64,000 bases of DNA from Strigamia acuminata. Its lineage: Eukaryota; Arthropoda; Chilopoda; Geophilomorpha; Linotaeniidae. The translations under genes and the position numbers were made by a program. The notes under the pieces are model-generated. The model worked only from the letters and a program-made list of their open reading frames with translations. It was not told the DNA's origin and did no database searches. Positions 33,881 through 44,679 of the stretch are shown here, piece after piece (positions within the stretch are counted from its first letter, which is position 1; each line of letters opens with the position of its first letter). The stretch is from the NCBI GenBank assembly GCA_949358305.1, contig OX442323.1, forward strand, positions 8,494,001 to 8,558,000, read 5' to 3'.

Positions 33881-36800
33881 TCACGCCTCGTATCTGGTTC
33901 TTGGCTTCACCGTTCTCCCCGACCTGGTAATGTAATGGGGAGTTGGAATGAGAACCGGTGGTGCCTCGGCGTTTTCCTCCGGCTCGCCGTGTTCGCCTTC
34001 TTCGTCTTCTTCGCCCTCAGTTGTTGGAGTCTCGTCGTCCAATGGCGTATTGTCGATGTCGTCGAATGGCGTATTATCTTCCCCTTCCTCCCTGGATTTT
34101 GGGGCGGGGAATGGGTTCAGATGGAAACGATTCCTTCGGATGAGCCTGCCGTTGGAATTGATGACGTACGACCGAGGTGTTGGGCCCAATGATACGACTG
34201 AGCCCGGTCGCCGAAGATCAATGATCCAGACCGCGTCGCCAACGTCAAGCGGTATGAGTTCTCGCGCTCCTTTTCGTCGGTCGTAGTTCTCCTTTTGTGT
34301 GTGTCGTCTAATTTCCTCTCTTTCAAACAAAATTCCGCGATCAGGTGTCTTCGGGTCCAACTTCGCGCTGATCATCGGGACGGTTGTCCGGATGACTCTC
34401 CCGTTCAGTAATTCGGCCGGAGAAAAACCGTTTGCGAGTGGTGTTGATCGATATATCTGTAGCGCGCGATATCCGTCGTCCGCCTTCTTTAAACTGCGCT
34501 TCACGATTTTTACGGCCGCCTCAACGAATCCGTTGCTCTGTGGGAATTTAGGGCTGCTTGTGATGTGAGCAGATTTCCACTCTTTTGCAAAATTCTGGAA
34601 GCTTGATGTCAACAGTGGCCCGAAGTGAGTCCCGTTGTCGCTGTATATCACTTCTGGGTTGCCCTGTTGTGCAAACAAAGACTTCAGGTGTGCGATGGTT
34701 GTTTCCTCGTGTAGGCTCGTCATTGGAAAAATGAAGGGAAAACGAGAATAATAGTCCGTCACGAGCAGGTACCATCTGGATTCCAATTTGAACAGATCCA
34801 TTGCGACCTTCTGCCACGGTCTGACTGGAAATTCAGACAGTAGAAGCGGTTCGTGTCGATTCGAGGACTCCTTGATGCATTCCGGGCAAACTTTAATCAT
34901 TTCTTCCAACTGTTTCGAAAGTCCCGGCCACCAGACGGATTGTTTCGCCAATGCACGGCACTTTGTAATTCCCAAGTGAGCGCCATGGAGCTTTGCCAGA
35001 ATGTCAGTGCGAAGCGACGTTGGAATGATGATTCTCGACGCTTTGAGCAGTATTCCACAGTCCACCGTCATGTCTGTCCGATGTTGCCAAAATTCTGTTG
35101 CTGCTGTTGGAACCTCGTGTTTCGTGGGCCACCCGGATTGGGTGTAATCGATGAGTGTGCGACAGGTTTCGTCAGCCTGTTGTGCCTCGATGATTTGCTG
35201 GAGTCGGCAATCCGAGGCGGGCAGATTCTCCGTGGTAAGTTGCACGTACGCAACAATGTCCTTGTCCAGGTCGTAGTCTCCGTCGGTAGTGTTAAGCGGC
35301 CGGCGTGAAAGCGCATCGGCAAGACCCAAGTCTTTTCCGGCAATGTGAATGACGGTGTATTGGTGTCGCTGTAGTCGCAGCCGCATCCGTTGGAGTTTGG
35401 GCGTTAGCTCGTCAAGCGGCTTCTTCATGAAGATAGGAACTAGCGGTTTGTGATCGGTCTCCAAGGTTATCGGGATGCCGGTGATGAAATCCTGGAATCG
35501 ATCGCATGCCCACGTAAGGGCATATCCCTCTTTATCAATCTGGGCCCAATTCTTCTGTGCTGCCGTGAAAGTTTTCGCCGCATAGGCAATGGGACGAAAC
35601 TCGCCCCCGGGTTGCTTTTGTTTGAGTACTGCCCCGACTCCGTAACTCGAAGCGTCGGAGGAAATAGTTGTCTCCTTTTTCGGGTCGAACCAAGCGAGGA
35701 CTGGCTTCGCGGACAACGCCGCTTTCAACGTTGAAAACGATTCCTCTTGCGGTTGGCCCCATAGGTATTCGCTCTTGTCTTTCAATAGTTCATTTAGTGG
35801 GTGTGCTAGGGTAGCCAGGTGGGGAACAAAACGACCCAAATAGTTGACTGTGCCCAGAAAGCTACGTAACTCGCTTTTGTTTTGCGGTGGTGCCATTTGA
35901 ATAATCGCTGCAACGCGGTCGTCGTCGACGTGTATTCCGTCCGCATCGATGATATGGCCCAAAAACTTGACCCGTGTGACGCCGAAAATACATTTTTCTT
36001 TGTTCATAGTCACGTTGCTTTCGGCAAGGCGAGCCAGTACCGCCCGTAAGCGTTTGTCGTGTTCCTCGATCGTGGCGCCATATACGAGAATATCGTCGAT
36101 GTTGCACCGTGTTCCATCCAGTCCCTCGAGTATTTCCATCATGCGCTTCTGGAAAACCTCCGGTGCCGCAACAATGCCAAATGGCAGCCTGGTAAACTTG
36201 AAACGGCCAAATGGTGTGATGAACGTCGTTAGAAGTTGGGACGCCTCGTCAAGTTCGCATTGCCAAAATCCGTGGTTGGCATCGAGTTTCGAAAAGTACT
36301 TGGCTCCGCTGAGTTGTCCAAACAGGTTCTCCGTATTGGGCATTGGGTAAATTTCCCTCTTTACGTAGACATTCAAGGGGACATAATCGACGCACATTCT
36401 GATCGTTCCGTCCGGTTTAGGGACCGTCACGAGACCAGAGCACCAATCGGTCGGCTCATCAACTGGCTCAATGACGCCGAGAAGTAACATGCGGTCGAGA
36501 TTCTTCTTAATTTCGGCTAATTTCGGAATTGGAGCGCGACGTGGTGTCGTCAGCGCGTGTGGGACGGCGCCCTCCTTTAAGCGGATTTTGTATGGGATTT
36601 TGACACATCCCAATCCCTTGAAGATATTTGGAAATTCGACTTCCGGTTGTACGGATGACGCGGAAGTTGTGTGGGTGTCCGATACTGCGTCAACGCGTCG
36701 AACCAGGCCAAGGCGTATGCCCGTGTCGCCATCGAGTAGGGGTCGGCCAAGGTCTTTCACCACAAAAATCTGAGTGCGCACTCTTCTATTCTTGTAAACG

Positions 36801-37942
36801 ATGTCGTCGTAGAAAGATCCGACTGTGTCCATTTTTCCCCCGTTTGCACTTTGAAGAGACCGGTCCGGTGCGGTCAGTTTGACAAATGGGAACAGTTTTT
36901 GAAATGTCAAGTGGGAGAGGCAGGTGACGTCTGCGCCCGTATCAATGTGAAAAACAAGTTTGGTCTTGCGAATTTCCACTTGTGCACCCCACTTTTCTGA
37001 TTTTCGAATGGCATTAATGTCCGCTTTGCCAGTAACGCTGGTGCTGGTGACGCCGCCAAGAAAGTCGTACAACGACGCGTCATTCTCGGTTTCCGTAGAG
37101 TCGACAGCAGCTGCTGTCGCTGTTGTTTTTGAACGACACATCCTCGAGTAGTGGCCAGTCCGTTTACAGTTGGAGCATACTGAAGCGATGGCCGGGCACT
37201 GTGGCGTGAAATGGCTTTCGTAGCCGCAATTTAGACATGGTTTGTCGCTCCCTTTGTTGACAAATGTGGATTGTTTGTCGGCAGGTTGCGGTTTAACACC
37301 ATTGTTTCTCCCTTTGAACCGGTTCGGTGGTTGGGAACGGTTGAATTTTACGTGATCGACCTCCGATTTAATTGTTTTCTCGTCGGATTTTGTAATGTCG
37401 GACTGCTGGCGACGAACTCGCTCGCTCATCCGCGCCATGTCGACTGCCTTCGTCAACGTGAGGTTTTCAGTCATTTGCATTTTTTCACTTAGCTGTCGGT
37501 TTTTCATGCCGACGATGATTCTGTCGCAGACGAGGGTGTCATGAAACGTGTCCGCCGTGAGGTTTCCAATCTCGCACTTCTCCGCCAACGAGTACACCGA
37601 AGTAATAAAATCGTCGATAGACTCTCCGTCGCCCTGGGCTCGCTGATGAAAGCGGGCGCGCTCGTACACAAGGTTTTTCTTCGCCACGAGGTGAGTGTCG
37701 AACGCGGCGATAACATCGGCGTAAACCAGCATCTGTTCTTTCGTTAATTTTAGTTTTGTTAAAACGTCCTCCGCTCTGTCCCCCATGCAGTACAGGAGAC
37801 CGTTGATGCGTTCGCTGTCCTCTTTCTTAGCGAGGCCGCTAAATATTGCGTACCGCTCGAATCGCCGCCTCCAGAGCGGCCACGCGGTTGCGTCGGTGAA
37901 ATCGAATTCTTTCGGCAAAGGAACACCGTTTGGGATCGACAT
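33881..37942 (-). CDS. Gag-Pol polyprotein of the Ty3/gypsy element, 1,353 aa
   Basis: Single open frame. Residues 1-230 form a gag-like capsid region. Two CCHC zinc knuckles follow at 236-249 and 256-269. The aspartic protease has DTGA at 334-337. Reverse transcriptase spans about 480-670, with the catalytic pair in NIDD at 614-617 (the usual Tyr is Asn). RNase H covers about 755-880 (SDASSYG at 762). Integrase has an HHCC zinc site ending CPEC near 1019-1022 and a DDE triad at about D1049, D1102 and E1141. No stop or frameshift interrupts it, so it may be active. It serves only its own transposition. The start is the first ATG about 85 bp after the 5' LTR. Confidence 0.93.
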   Translation of the reverse strand: MSIPNGVPLPKEFDFTDATAWPLWRRRFERYAIFSGLAKKEDSERINGLLYCMGDRAEDVLTKLKLTKEQMLVYADVIAAFDTHLVAKKNLVYERARFHQRAQGDGESIDDFITSVYSLAEKCEIGNLTADTFHDTLVCDRIIVGMKNRQLSEKMQMTENLTLTKAVDMARMSERVRRQQSDITKSDEKTIKSEVDHVKFNRSQPPNRFKGRNNGVKPQPADKQSTFVNKGSDKPCLNCGYESHFTPQCPAIASVCSNCKRTGHYSRMCRSKTTATAAAVDSTETENDASLYDFLGGVTSTSVTGKADINAIRKSEKWGAQVEIRKTKLVFHIDTGADVTCLSHLTFQKLFPFVKLTAPDRSLQSANGGKMDTVGSFYDDIVYKNRRVRTQIFVVKDLGRPLLDGDTGIRLGLVRRVDAVSDTHTTSASSVQPEVEFPNIFKGLGCVKIPYKIRLKEGAVPHALTTPRRAPIPKLAEIKKNLDRMLLLGVIEPVDEPTDWCSGLVTVPKPDGTIRMCVDYVPLNVYVKREIYPMPNTENLFGQLSGAKYFSKLDANHGFWQCELDEASQLLTTFITPFGRFKFTRLPFGIVAAPEVFQKRMMEILEGLDGTRCNIDDILVYGATIEEHDKRLRAVLARLAESNVTMNKEKCIFGVTRVKFLGHIIDADGIHVDDDRVAAIIQMAPPQNKSELRSFLGTVNYLGRFVPHLATLAHPLNELLKDKSEYLWGQPQEESFSTLKAALSAKPVLAWFDPKKETTISSDASSYGVGAVLKQKQPGGEFRPIAYAAKTFTAAQKNWAQIDKEGYALTWACDRFQDFITGIPITLETDHKPLVPIFMKKPLDELTPKLQRMRLRLQRHQYTVIHIAGKDLGLADALSRRPLNTTDGDYDLDKDIVAYVQLTTENLPASDCRLQQIIEAQQADETCRTLIDYTQSGWPTKHEVPTAATEFWQHRTDMTVDCGILLKASRIIIPTSLRTDILAKLHGAHLGITKCRALAKQSVWWPGLSKQLEEMIKVCPECIKESSNRHEPLLLSEFPVRPWQKVAMDLFKLESRWYLLVTDYYSRFPFIFPMTSLHEETTIAHLKSLFAQQGNPEVIYSDNGTHFGPLLTSSFQNFAKEWKSAHITSSPKFPQSNGFVEAAVKIVKRSLKKADDGYRALQIYRSTPLANGFSPAELLNGRVIRTTVPMISAKLDPKTPDRGILFEREEIRRHTQKENYDRRKGARELIPLDVGDAVWIIDLRRPGSVVSLGPTPRSYVINSNGRLIRRNRFHLNPFPAPKSREEGEDNTPFDDIDNTPLDDETPTTEGEEDEEGEHGEPEENAEAPPVLIPTPHYITRSGRTVKPRTRYEA

Positions 37943-38026
37943 CGTATTGTTAATTGACGTACCGGTCGTATATTTGGTTGAATCGGATGAATTTGTTGTA
38001 AAAAGTTCGTTTTTACGCTGCCACCA

Positions 38027-38181
38027 TGTAGTATTAATGGAATGAATTGAAATGCGACATGTAGGCTTAAAGGTAAGTTCACAAGTGTTTATTCAAATTT
38101 CAAATACCCCTCACTAGGGGAACCCTGGTCATGGTCACTCCCTTGACCAATGGTCTTCCTACGGAAGCCCATGACAACACA
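38027..38181 (-). repeat. 5' LTR of the Ty3/gypsy element
   Basis: Same 155 bp as the 3' LTR. GAAAC target duplication lies just right. Confidence 0.92.
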
Positions 38182-38186
38182 GAAAC

Positions 38187-38557
38187 CAAATCGATATTTA
38201 CCACTGGATGATGCTGCACCGAGGCAAACAAACATGCGCATATCCGCTGAATTAAATTCTTATTTTATCTTGCGATTGATTTTCGTACAAATATCGTGTC
38301 CTGTAACAAAACCTTCTGCAACTGCACGTTGTGTAATTCATGTTTGTACATCACAAGTTTAGAATTCAATTTCAATAACGAATTTGTTGTGTGGGAATGT
38401 CCGTTGTATTATTTAATCTTTTAACATGCAAATCTTGTGTTTCTTCATCAAACCCCATGACAGACTGCACGTTAAGTATCTCATTTCGCATTTAATATTC
38501 AATTTCTCACGAAATATTTGTATAAATTGTAATGAAAAAGAGTATATATATCGTTCG
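38187..38557 (+). promoter_or_regulatory. Type B upstream region of G13
   Basis: A block shared with 52,860-53,160 and 55,660-55,990: TCTGCAACTGCACGTTG, TGTACATCACAAGTTT, AACATGCAAATCTTGTG and then TATA in TCGTATAAATCAC at 38558-38563, 56 bp before the ATG. An ATATATAT run precedes the TATA box. It is the recurring promoter cassette of subfamily B. Confidence 0.6.
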
Positions 38558-38613
38558 TATAAATCACAGGCAACACATCACCAGCCTAAGTTACCAAGAA
38601 GTGACCACAAACA

Positions 38614-39852
38614 ATGAATTGCTGCCTAGTTGTTTTGGTTTTGGTTTTGGGCTGCAATGCAGTAACCGCCGAACTGGTACGCTTACGACAATATAACTTA
38701 ATGTGGAGTAATTTTCAGTTATTATGTTTTGTAATATTTTAATCTAGGGAAAATGTCTTAAACCAATGGAAAAGGTACAGGTAATGTAATATATTCATCT
38801 TAACGTTTTGATACGTTTTATCTAACTGGTATAAATTGATACGCTGCAGAAAGAACAACCACTATTTGTCACAAAAACTTTAGAAAAATGCATGAAAGAA
38901 AACCCTAAAGTAGTAAACGCAATCGTTTTAATCTTAGCTAACTATTAACATTATGTGAAAATAATTTATTCACAGGATAAAAATGGCCTCGTAAAATGTT
39001 ACAACGACAAGGTAAAATCCTCTACAGTCTCTAAACTCTACACAACGAATCACAAGGGACCCGAAAAATCGATTCGTTATAGCGAGAATTCGTTATATCG
39101 AAAGATTTTAACATGGTGTTCTAAGGCCAGCCAACCAAACCAGCCATTTTTACGTATTCGTCATATCGATAATTCGTTGTATCGCGATTCGTTAGAAAGA
39201 GTTTTGACTGTACTAATAAATAACAATTTTTATAAATTTCAAATAAATTCAATTCCAGATAACAGCAGCATTTGAAGCATGCAAAACTGGAAAGATTGTA
39301 AGTTAAAATCAAATCTTTCGTTTCAAATTTTAATTAATCGACAACAATAAAGGGCTCGATGGAAAGAGACATTTGCATAAACAAACAATTTGGAATTGTG
39401 AGTCACATTATTCCAATCTTTTTCAATCTGTCGAAATATTTTTATTTGTACTTATTAGAAGAATGAACTTCTTCATGATTTTGCAAAATACAAGACTCAG
39501 TTGCATGCTGTAGTACTAGATGATGTAAGCTTAAGTTGAATTTTAGAATTTATAAAAGGAACAATTTGTTGACGCAAATTTATGTAGAAAAAGAAAATAG
39601 CTGAAGATGCCGTAACTCCGTGCGAAAAGGAAAAAGTAACTGAAATTAAAAATCACAAATAATAACCAAATTAATTGCTGTTGTATTAGTATTACAGAGA
39701 CTGTGCTGAAAGAAATTTGGCAAAAGTAGGGGAGAAATAAATCTGATATCTTTGCAAATTAAAATTAATAATATGATTTTTTTTCAAAGGTCTGTCTGGA
39801 GGTGAAGCAGCTGCTAGAACGGAAAGAAAAACTTAACAAACAAACAAAATAG
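38614..39852 (+). CDS. G13: type B secreted 8-Cys mini-exon protein, about 161 aa
   Basis: Exons: 38614-38676, 38748-38774, 38850-38912, 38976-39011, 39259-39297, 39353-39397, 39459-39524, 39588-39635, 39690-39725, 39790-39852, phase 0. Signal peptide MNCCLVV... ending TAEL. Exon 2 could instead end at 38780 (GTA CAG added, donor GTAATG). The shortest exon 3 of the subfamily (63 nt) is here. The exon 8 donor is GTAACT, weaker than the GTAAGT of relatives. Eight core cysteines; C-x8-C-x8-C at the end. AATAAA follows the stop. A pogo-like MITE sits in intron 4. Function unknown. Confidence 0.82.
39025..39210. mobile_element. Pogo-like MITE in intron 4 of G13
   Basis: Ends CAGTCTCTAAACTC and GAGTTTTGACTG are inverted and flanked by TA. 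Interior words such as ATTCGTTATATCG occur in both orientations. The same element sits in intron 4 of G14, G18 and G22 at the same position, so it inserted before those genes split. Confidence 0.8.
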
Positions 39853-39856
39853 ATAA

Positions 39857-40293
39857 ATAAATTTCTTTGATGGCCTATATGCTGTCAATGTCACTGTAGA
39901 TTTGATTATTATTTTTTTGTACATCAAGAGCCAATATTGTGTTTACAAGACCAGGACTAGAAAATGCTGCGCAAACAAAGCACAAAATGCACTTTTCCAC
40001 TGATTGTTCAAAAAAAAAATTAAAATTTACGTACAAAAATAATCTTTTACTGAAAAACTACAGTATTAGTGCAAAAAAAGATGAAAAAGAATTAATCACA
40101 TGAGAAAAAATGGAGAACTAGTAAACGTGCGCACAGCTGGAGTTGTGCAATATCCGTTATATTGAATTATTCTTGTTTATTGTGTGATTTCGACAACACA
40201 AATATCGTGTTTGCTTGTAACATCCCATGCAATTGCACGCTACACGTTTCATTCCGAATTTAAAGCCTCAGTTGCCGACAAGTAGCAGAAACA
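39857..40293 (+). promoter_or_regulatory. Spacer and TATA-less upstream region of G14
   Basis: Spacer block with TTTACAAGACCAGGACTAG and GATGAAAAAGAATTAA, shared with 45,130-45,420, 47,130-47,480 and 55,330-55,640. The proximal part with the type B TATA box (TCGTATAAATCAC) is missing: CATTCCGAATTTAAAG runs straight into CCTCAGTTGCCGAC before the ATG. Confidence 0.6.
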
Positions 40294-41519
40294 ATGAATT
40301 CCTGTTTATTGCTCTTGGTTTTGGCTTTCGGCTGCGCTGCAGCAGCCGCCGAACTGGTACGCTTATGACAATATAATGTCGAGTAATTTTTAATGATATT
40401 AATATTTTAATCTAGGAAAAATGTTTTAAACCGATGGAAAAGGTGATATAATATATTTATCTCAACATTTTGATATATTTTATCTAAATGTTATAAATTA
40501 TAAATTTTACAGGCAGATCATAAGAATTCCACAGCATCAACCCAGGATCCAGTTAAGGCAAAATGCTTGAAAGAAAACTCAAAATTAGTAAACGCAATTG
40601 TTTTAATCTTAGCTGACTATTAACATTGTGTGGAAATAATTTATTCACAGGAAAAAAATAACCTCGTAAAATGTTACCAGGACAAGGTAAAAACCTCTAC
40701 AGTCTAAACTCTATACAAAAAATAGCAAGGGATTCGAAAAATCGATTCGTTATAGCGAGAATTCGATATACGTAGGAATTTTTTAAAATGGCGTTAAAAT
40801 GGCCAGCCAACCAAACCAGACGTTTTTAAGTATTCGTTATATCAATAAATCGTTATATCGCGATTCGTTATAAATAGTTTTGACATATTAATTAACGATT
40901 TTTATAAATTCCAAATAAATTCAATTCTAGATTAAAGCAGCGCGTGAAGCATGCAAAACCACAAAGCTTGTAAGTTAAATTCATACTTTCCAATTCAAAT
41001 TTTAATTAATCGACAACGATAAAGATGTCAATGGAACAAGACATCTGCTTTGACAAGCAATTAGGACAAGTGAGTCATATTATTCCAATCTTTTTCAATC
41101 TGTAGGAATATTTTTATTTGTACTTATTAGAACAATGAACTTCTTTATGATTTCGCAAATTACAAAACTCACGAGCTCGCTCAAACGCTAGATGATGTAA
41201 GCTTAACTTAAATTTTAGAATTTATAAAAACAACAATTTGTTGACGCAAATTTGTGTAGAAAAAGAAAATAGTTGAAGAAGCGATAACTCCGTGCGAAAA
41301 GGAAAAAGTAAGTTGAATTGAAAATCATAAAATAACGAAAATGATGCTGCTTTTGTATTAGTATTACATAGACTGTGCTGAAATAAATATGGCAAAAGTA
41401 TGTACAAAGAGTCTCGTAAGTATCTTTACAAATTAAAATTAATACGCTAATGTGGTTTTCTTTCAAAGGTCTGTCTGGAGTACAAGCATCTACAAGAATT
41501 TAAGGAAAATCTTGGATAA
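40294..41519 (+). CDS. G14: type B secreted 8-Cys mini-exon protein, 161 aa
   Basis: Exons: 40294-40356, 40416-40442, 40513-40587, 40651-40686, 40931-40969, 41025-41069, 41131-41196, 41260-41307, 41362-41397, 41469-41519, all phase 0. Starts MNSCLLLLV and ends the signal at AAEL. Exon 3 is 25 residues (ADHKNSTAST...AKC), exon 8 is the invariant KKKIVEEAITPCEKEK and exon 9 is YYIDCAEINMAK. Eight cysteines, roughly one per exon except 7. The reading frame is clean, but its promoter lacks the subfamily TATA block, so it may be silent or use another start. Pogo-like MITE in intron 4. Confidence 0.82.
40700..40884. mobile_element. Pogo-like MITE in intron 4 of G14
   Basis: Ortholog of the copy in G13: the left end CAGTCTAAACTC is preserved, and the right end is decayed (GTTTTGACA). 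Same insertion position. Confidence 0.75.
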
Positions 41520-41582
41520 TTGCGCATGCTCAACACGCCAAGTGAAATATACTGTAGACGACTGATGTCTTTGTTTTACTTT

Positions 41583-42530
41583 TTACCATTGTATTGTTGT
41601 TGCCGTTAGTAAATTCTGGGTTCGAGTTTCTCCAAACTGTCTTCCTTCCCTTAAAACACCACAAATTGGTGGCAGAGGGTTAGTTCTCTGCTGAAGAAGC
41701 ACTTTTCCCAGCCCGGTGAGCAAGTTTGAGAGATTTTCGAAGACATTGACGACTTGACGTGCCCACAACAACCGTTCCAAATTGGAGAAAATGCAAGGCT
41801 TAACTTGGACTCGCAAGTCGACTGCGCCATGTGAGACGATGAAAGGAGAGCGATGTGTTAGGTTTAACAAATTTCAATCGAATGAATCGTTTATTCAAAA
41901 TTACAAAGACCGGAAGGGTCATCTACGGGGTTGCCCGAGTAGTCCATGGGCGACGGCCAAATGTCAGCTGCGAGTGGAGCTGGCAGTCGGATGTGGACTA
42001 AGAAAGTTACAGACATCGATGCAATCGCCGGCGGATCATTCAACAGAATTGACCAATTGAATGCAGACAATTACTTTGTCTGGCAGTATACGCTTCAACG
42101 ATGGAGAAGCGAATTGATGCCTGGATCGAATTGGGGAGATTGCGTATGCGTGCGGACTAGCCACGCAGGAAAGGCACTAGCTAAAGCCGGGCACATGACT
42201 GAGAAGGAGTTATGATGGCACGAGCGTTTATGCCATATTGGCCAAAGAACGCTTGACAAGATGCGCGACCAGGGGGCAGTACATGGTTTGAAGTTTAAGG
42301 ACGAACACCTGCCAAAGTGCTCGTCATGCTTGCAAAGCAAGATGACAAAAAGCCCCTTCAAGCGCATAAAGGGGAAGCGGTACCAGAAGACGCTGGAACA
42401 CGTCCATTTGGACCTAGTGGAACCTTTTCAAGTTCAATTCAAATTACTAGTTTACGTGTGTGTGACGGATCAGCCAATGAGGGCTCAGCTCAGTGTATTG
42501 TGTTTTACGTCTGATTGTTAAATTAATAAA
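41583..42530 (+). mobile_element. Ty1/copia remnant (5' part)
   Basis: ATTGGTGGCAGAGGGTTAG at about 41,663 looks like a copia primer-binding region after an LTR end. Further on, frame-broken gag words appear (FNRIDQLNADNYFVW). From 42,195 a GAG-pre-integrase-like domain follows: WHERLCHIGQRTLDKM, then PKCSSCLQSKMTKSPF and HVHLDL, the start of the integrase core. Several stops and frame changes are present (TGA just before WHERL). The element is dead and truncated at about 42,520. Confidence 0.7.
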
Positions 42531-42576
42531 TCACTTGTTAATTGTAAGCCTCCGAATTGTTCCGTTTCGATTTATT

Positions 42577-43641
42577 TTACGACCGTTTCTCAAGAAATTG
42601 ATCTATTTGTTTTCTAATTTTCTCAGTCGATTCTAGATTCAGCTTTGCCTCCAGACATACCTTTGAAAGAAAACCACATTAGCGTATTAATTTTAATTTG
42701 TAAAGATACTTAAGACACTCTTTGTATATACTTTTGCCAAATTTGTATCAACACAGTCCACGTAATACTAATAAAAAAGCAGCATTATTTTCCTTATTTT
42801 ATGATTTTCAATTCAACTTACTTTTTCCTTTTCGCACGGATTCATGGCATCTTCAGCTATTTTCCTTTTCTACACAAATTTGCGTCAACAAATTGTTTCT
42901 TTTATAAATTCTAAATTTAACTTACATCATCCAGTATTGGATAGAGTATTAAGGTCTTGTATTTCTTGAAATCATGCAGAATTGCCGTGGTCTGGTACAT
43001 TTAAATACAAATATTTTAACGACGGGATTAGATTGGATTAATTTGACTCACAATTCCCATGCGTTTGTCCAGGCAGAGGGCGAATTCCATTGTTAACTAT
43101 ATTTTTGCCGATTGATTAATATTTGAATCGAAAAACATGAATTGAACTTATAACCTTTATCTCCTTGCATCCTACCAAGGCTGCTCCAATCTGAAATCGA
43201 ATTTATTCGGAATTTATAAACATCGATAATGATTAATCGAGGCTTTACTTTGTCCTGGACACATTTTGCGATACCACTATTACCCTGTGAATAAATTATT
43301 TTCGCATAATATTAATCGTCGACTTAGATTAAAACAATTGAGTTTACTGAATCTGGCTTCTCTTTCCTGCAAAGTGATACAAGCTTCTGCGCATACGATT
43401 TAACGGCAGTGTCAAGACTTGCGTTTAGTTTCTTAATTTTTTTAAGGTTTATTTAGGTACAATTTATCAAAATGTTGCGATTAATATATTACCTTCTCAT
43501 CCCAGCACCTGTCCTGTATAAAAAATACAAAATAATAATAACCAAAACTATTAGTATTCTATATTGTCGTGGGCTTACCAGTTCGGCGGATGCTGCATCC
43601 AAAACCAAAACCACAACTAAAAGAAATAGACAGGAATTCAT
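42577..43641 (-). CDS. G15: type B secreted mini-exon gene with mutated exon 5 donor, 173 aa if spliced
   Basis: Minus strand exons in order: 43641-43579, 43513-43493, 43431-43348, 43284-43249, 43190-43152, 43096-43052, 42991-42926, 42869-42822, 42767-42732, 42660-42577. TATAAA at 43691-43696 (minus). Starts MNSCLFLLV. Exon 2 is 21 nt and exon 3 84 nt, the linked pair also seen in G16 and G21. Eight cysteines, long tail ending EKRS. After exon 5 the donor reads ATAAGT instead of GTAAGT, so normal splicing is doubtful; a GTTATA three bases upstream is a weak substitute that would drop one codon. All frames are otherwise open. Either newly dead or rescued by the cryptic donor. Confidence 0.68.
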
Positions 43642-43696
43642 TGTTTCTGCTACTTGTCAGTAACTGAGCCTGGTGATGTGTTGAATGTGATTTATA

Positions 43697-44679
43697 CGAA
43701 CAATATTGACTCGTTTTCAGCACAATTTATTCAATAATTTCGTGATGGAAATTGAATTTTAAATGCGGTATGAGACGGGGAGAGTGTACTTGCATGGTGT
43801 GTTACAAAGAAACACGATATTTGCGTTTTTGAAATCACAAAATAAACAAGAATAATTCAATACAACGGATATTGCACAACTCCATCTATGCGCACGTTTA
43901 CCATTTTTTCTCAAGTAGTTAAATGTTTTTCATCTTTTTGCACTAATACTGAAGTTTATCAGTAAACTATTATTTTTTCACGTGGATTTGAATTCTTTTC
44001 TATTGAAAAATCATTGCTTTGTTTGCGCAGCATTATCTAGTCCTGGTCTCGTACACGATATTGGTTCGTGATGATCAAATACGGCATAATGCCCAGTTGC
44101 ATAAGATTTTACACGATGTAAACTTAATGCTTGTCGCTCGAAACCCGGTGAAAACTATCAAAGAACTTTTGCTAGAATCGCTACACGTCCAGTCCGTTTG
44201 CTAGTTAAATCACGAATGTCTTTATTTTACAAGATAAAAATATACAAAGGTTTTAATCTTAATCTTCTTAAATCGTTGCTCTCATTCCTCGTGTTGGCGC
44301 GCGTGTTCTTTTGGCGATCCTGTCGCCCCCTTCCGTGTTACTTTTCTGCGTTGCGCTTTTACATTCTACACTGATACTTGCATTTTTAATTATTATTTTT
44401 ATAATTCCCCGATTTATTTTCATGGAAATCCCTGAATTAATTTTATGGGCTTCCCCCATTTGCGCAACATCGGACTATAAGACGCACCCTAATTTTTGGT
44501 ATTATGTCTGTAAAGAATGTATTGAGAAACATAACAAACAAAAAGAACTGGCAGCGACAGCGACGGGACGTGACCAAATGTGCATAATAGACGCAACGAC
44601 ACTAATTCATCATCACGATGCGAATGTGGCAAGGACCAGACAAGACGGACTGCAGCGCACAACAAGCTAAAAAACACTT
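43697..44679. other. Spacer between G15 and G16 with inverted spacer block
   Basis: 43,700-44,060 is the type B spacer and promoter block in reverse (CTAGTCCTGGTCTCGTACAC, TTTCATCTTTTTGCACTAAT), as expected upstream of a minus-strand gene. 44,060-44,210 continues into possible copia-derived sequence (GCATAATGCCCAGTTGC). At 44,418-44,505 there is a MITE fragment (GGACTATAAGACGCACCC) also found at 48,060-48,190. No gene. Confidence 0.5.

Larger units (their letters stand above)
33704..38181 (-). mobile_element. Complete Ty3/gypsy LTR retrotransposon, 4,478 bp
   Basis: Two 155-bp direct LTRs (33704-33858, 38027-38181) show no difference by eye and are flanked by the 5-bp duplication GAAAC (33699-33703, 38182-38186). 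On the minus strand the 5' LTR is followed by TGGTGGCAGCG, a likely primer binding site, and the 3' LTR is preceded by the purine tract AAACGGGGAGA. One gag-pol frame occupies nearly all internal sequence. Identical LTRs imply a very recent insertion. It lies in the spacer between G12 and G13; the uninterrupted spacer can be read at 52,590-52,800. Domain order RT-RNase H-integrase places it in Ty3/gypsy. No envelope gene is present. Confidence 0.93.

Noticed and set aside
33935-38082. Many open frames of 60-150 codons on the plus strand and in other minus frames
   Set aside because: All are shadows of the retrotransposon gag-pol frame.
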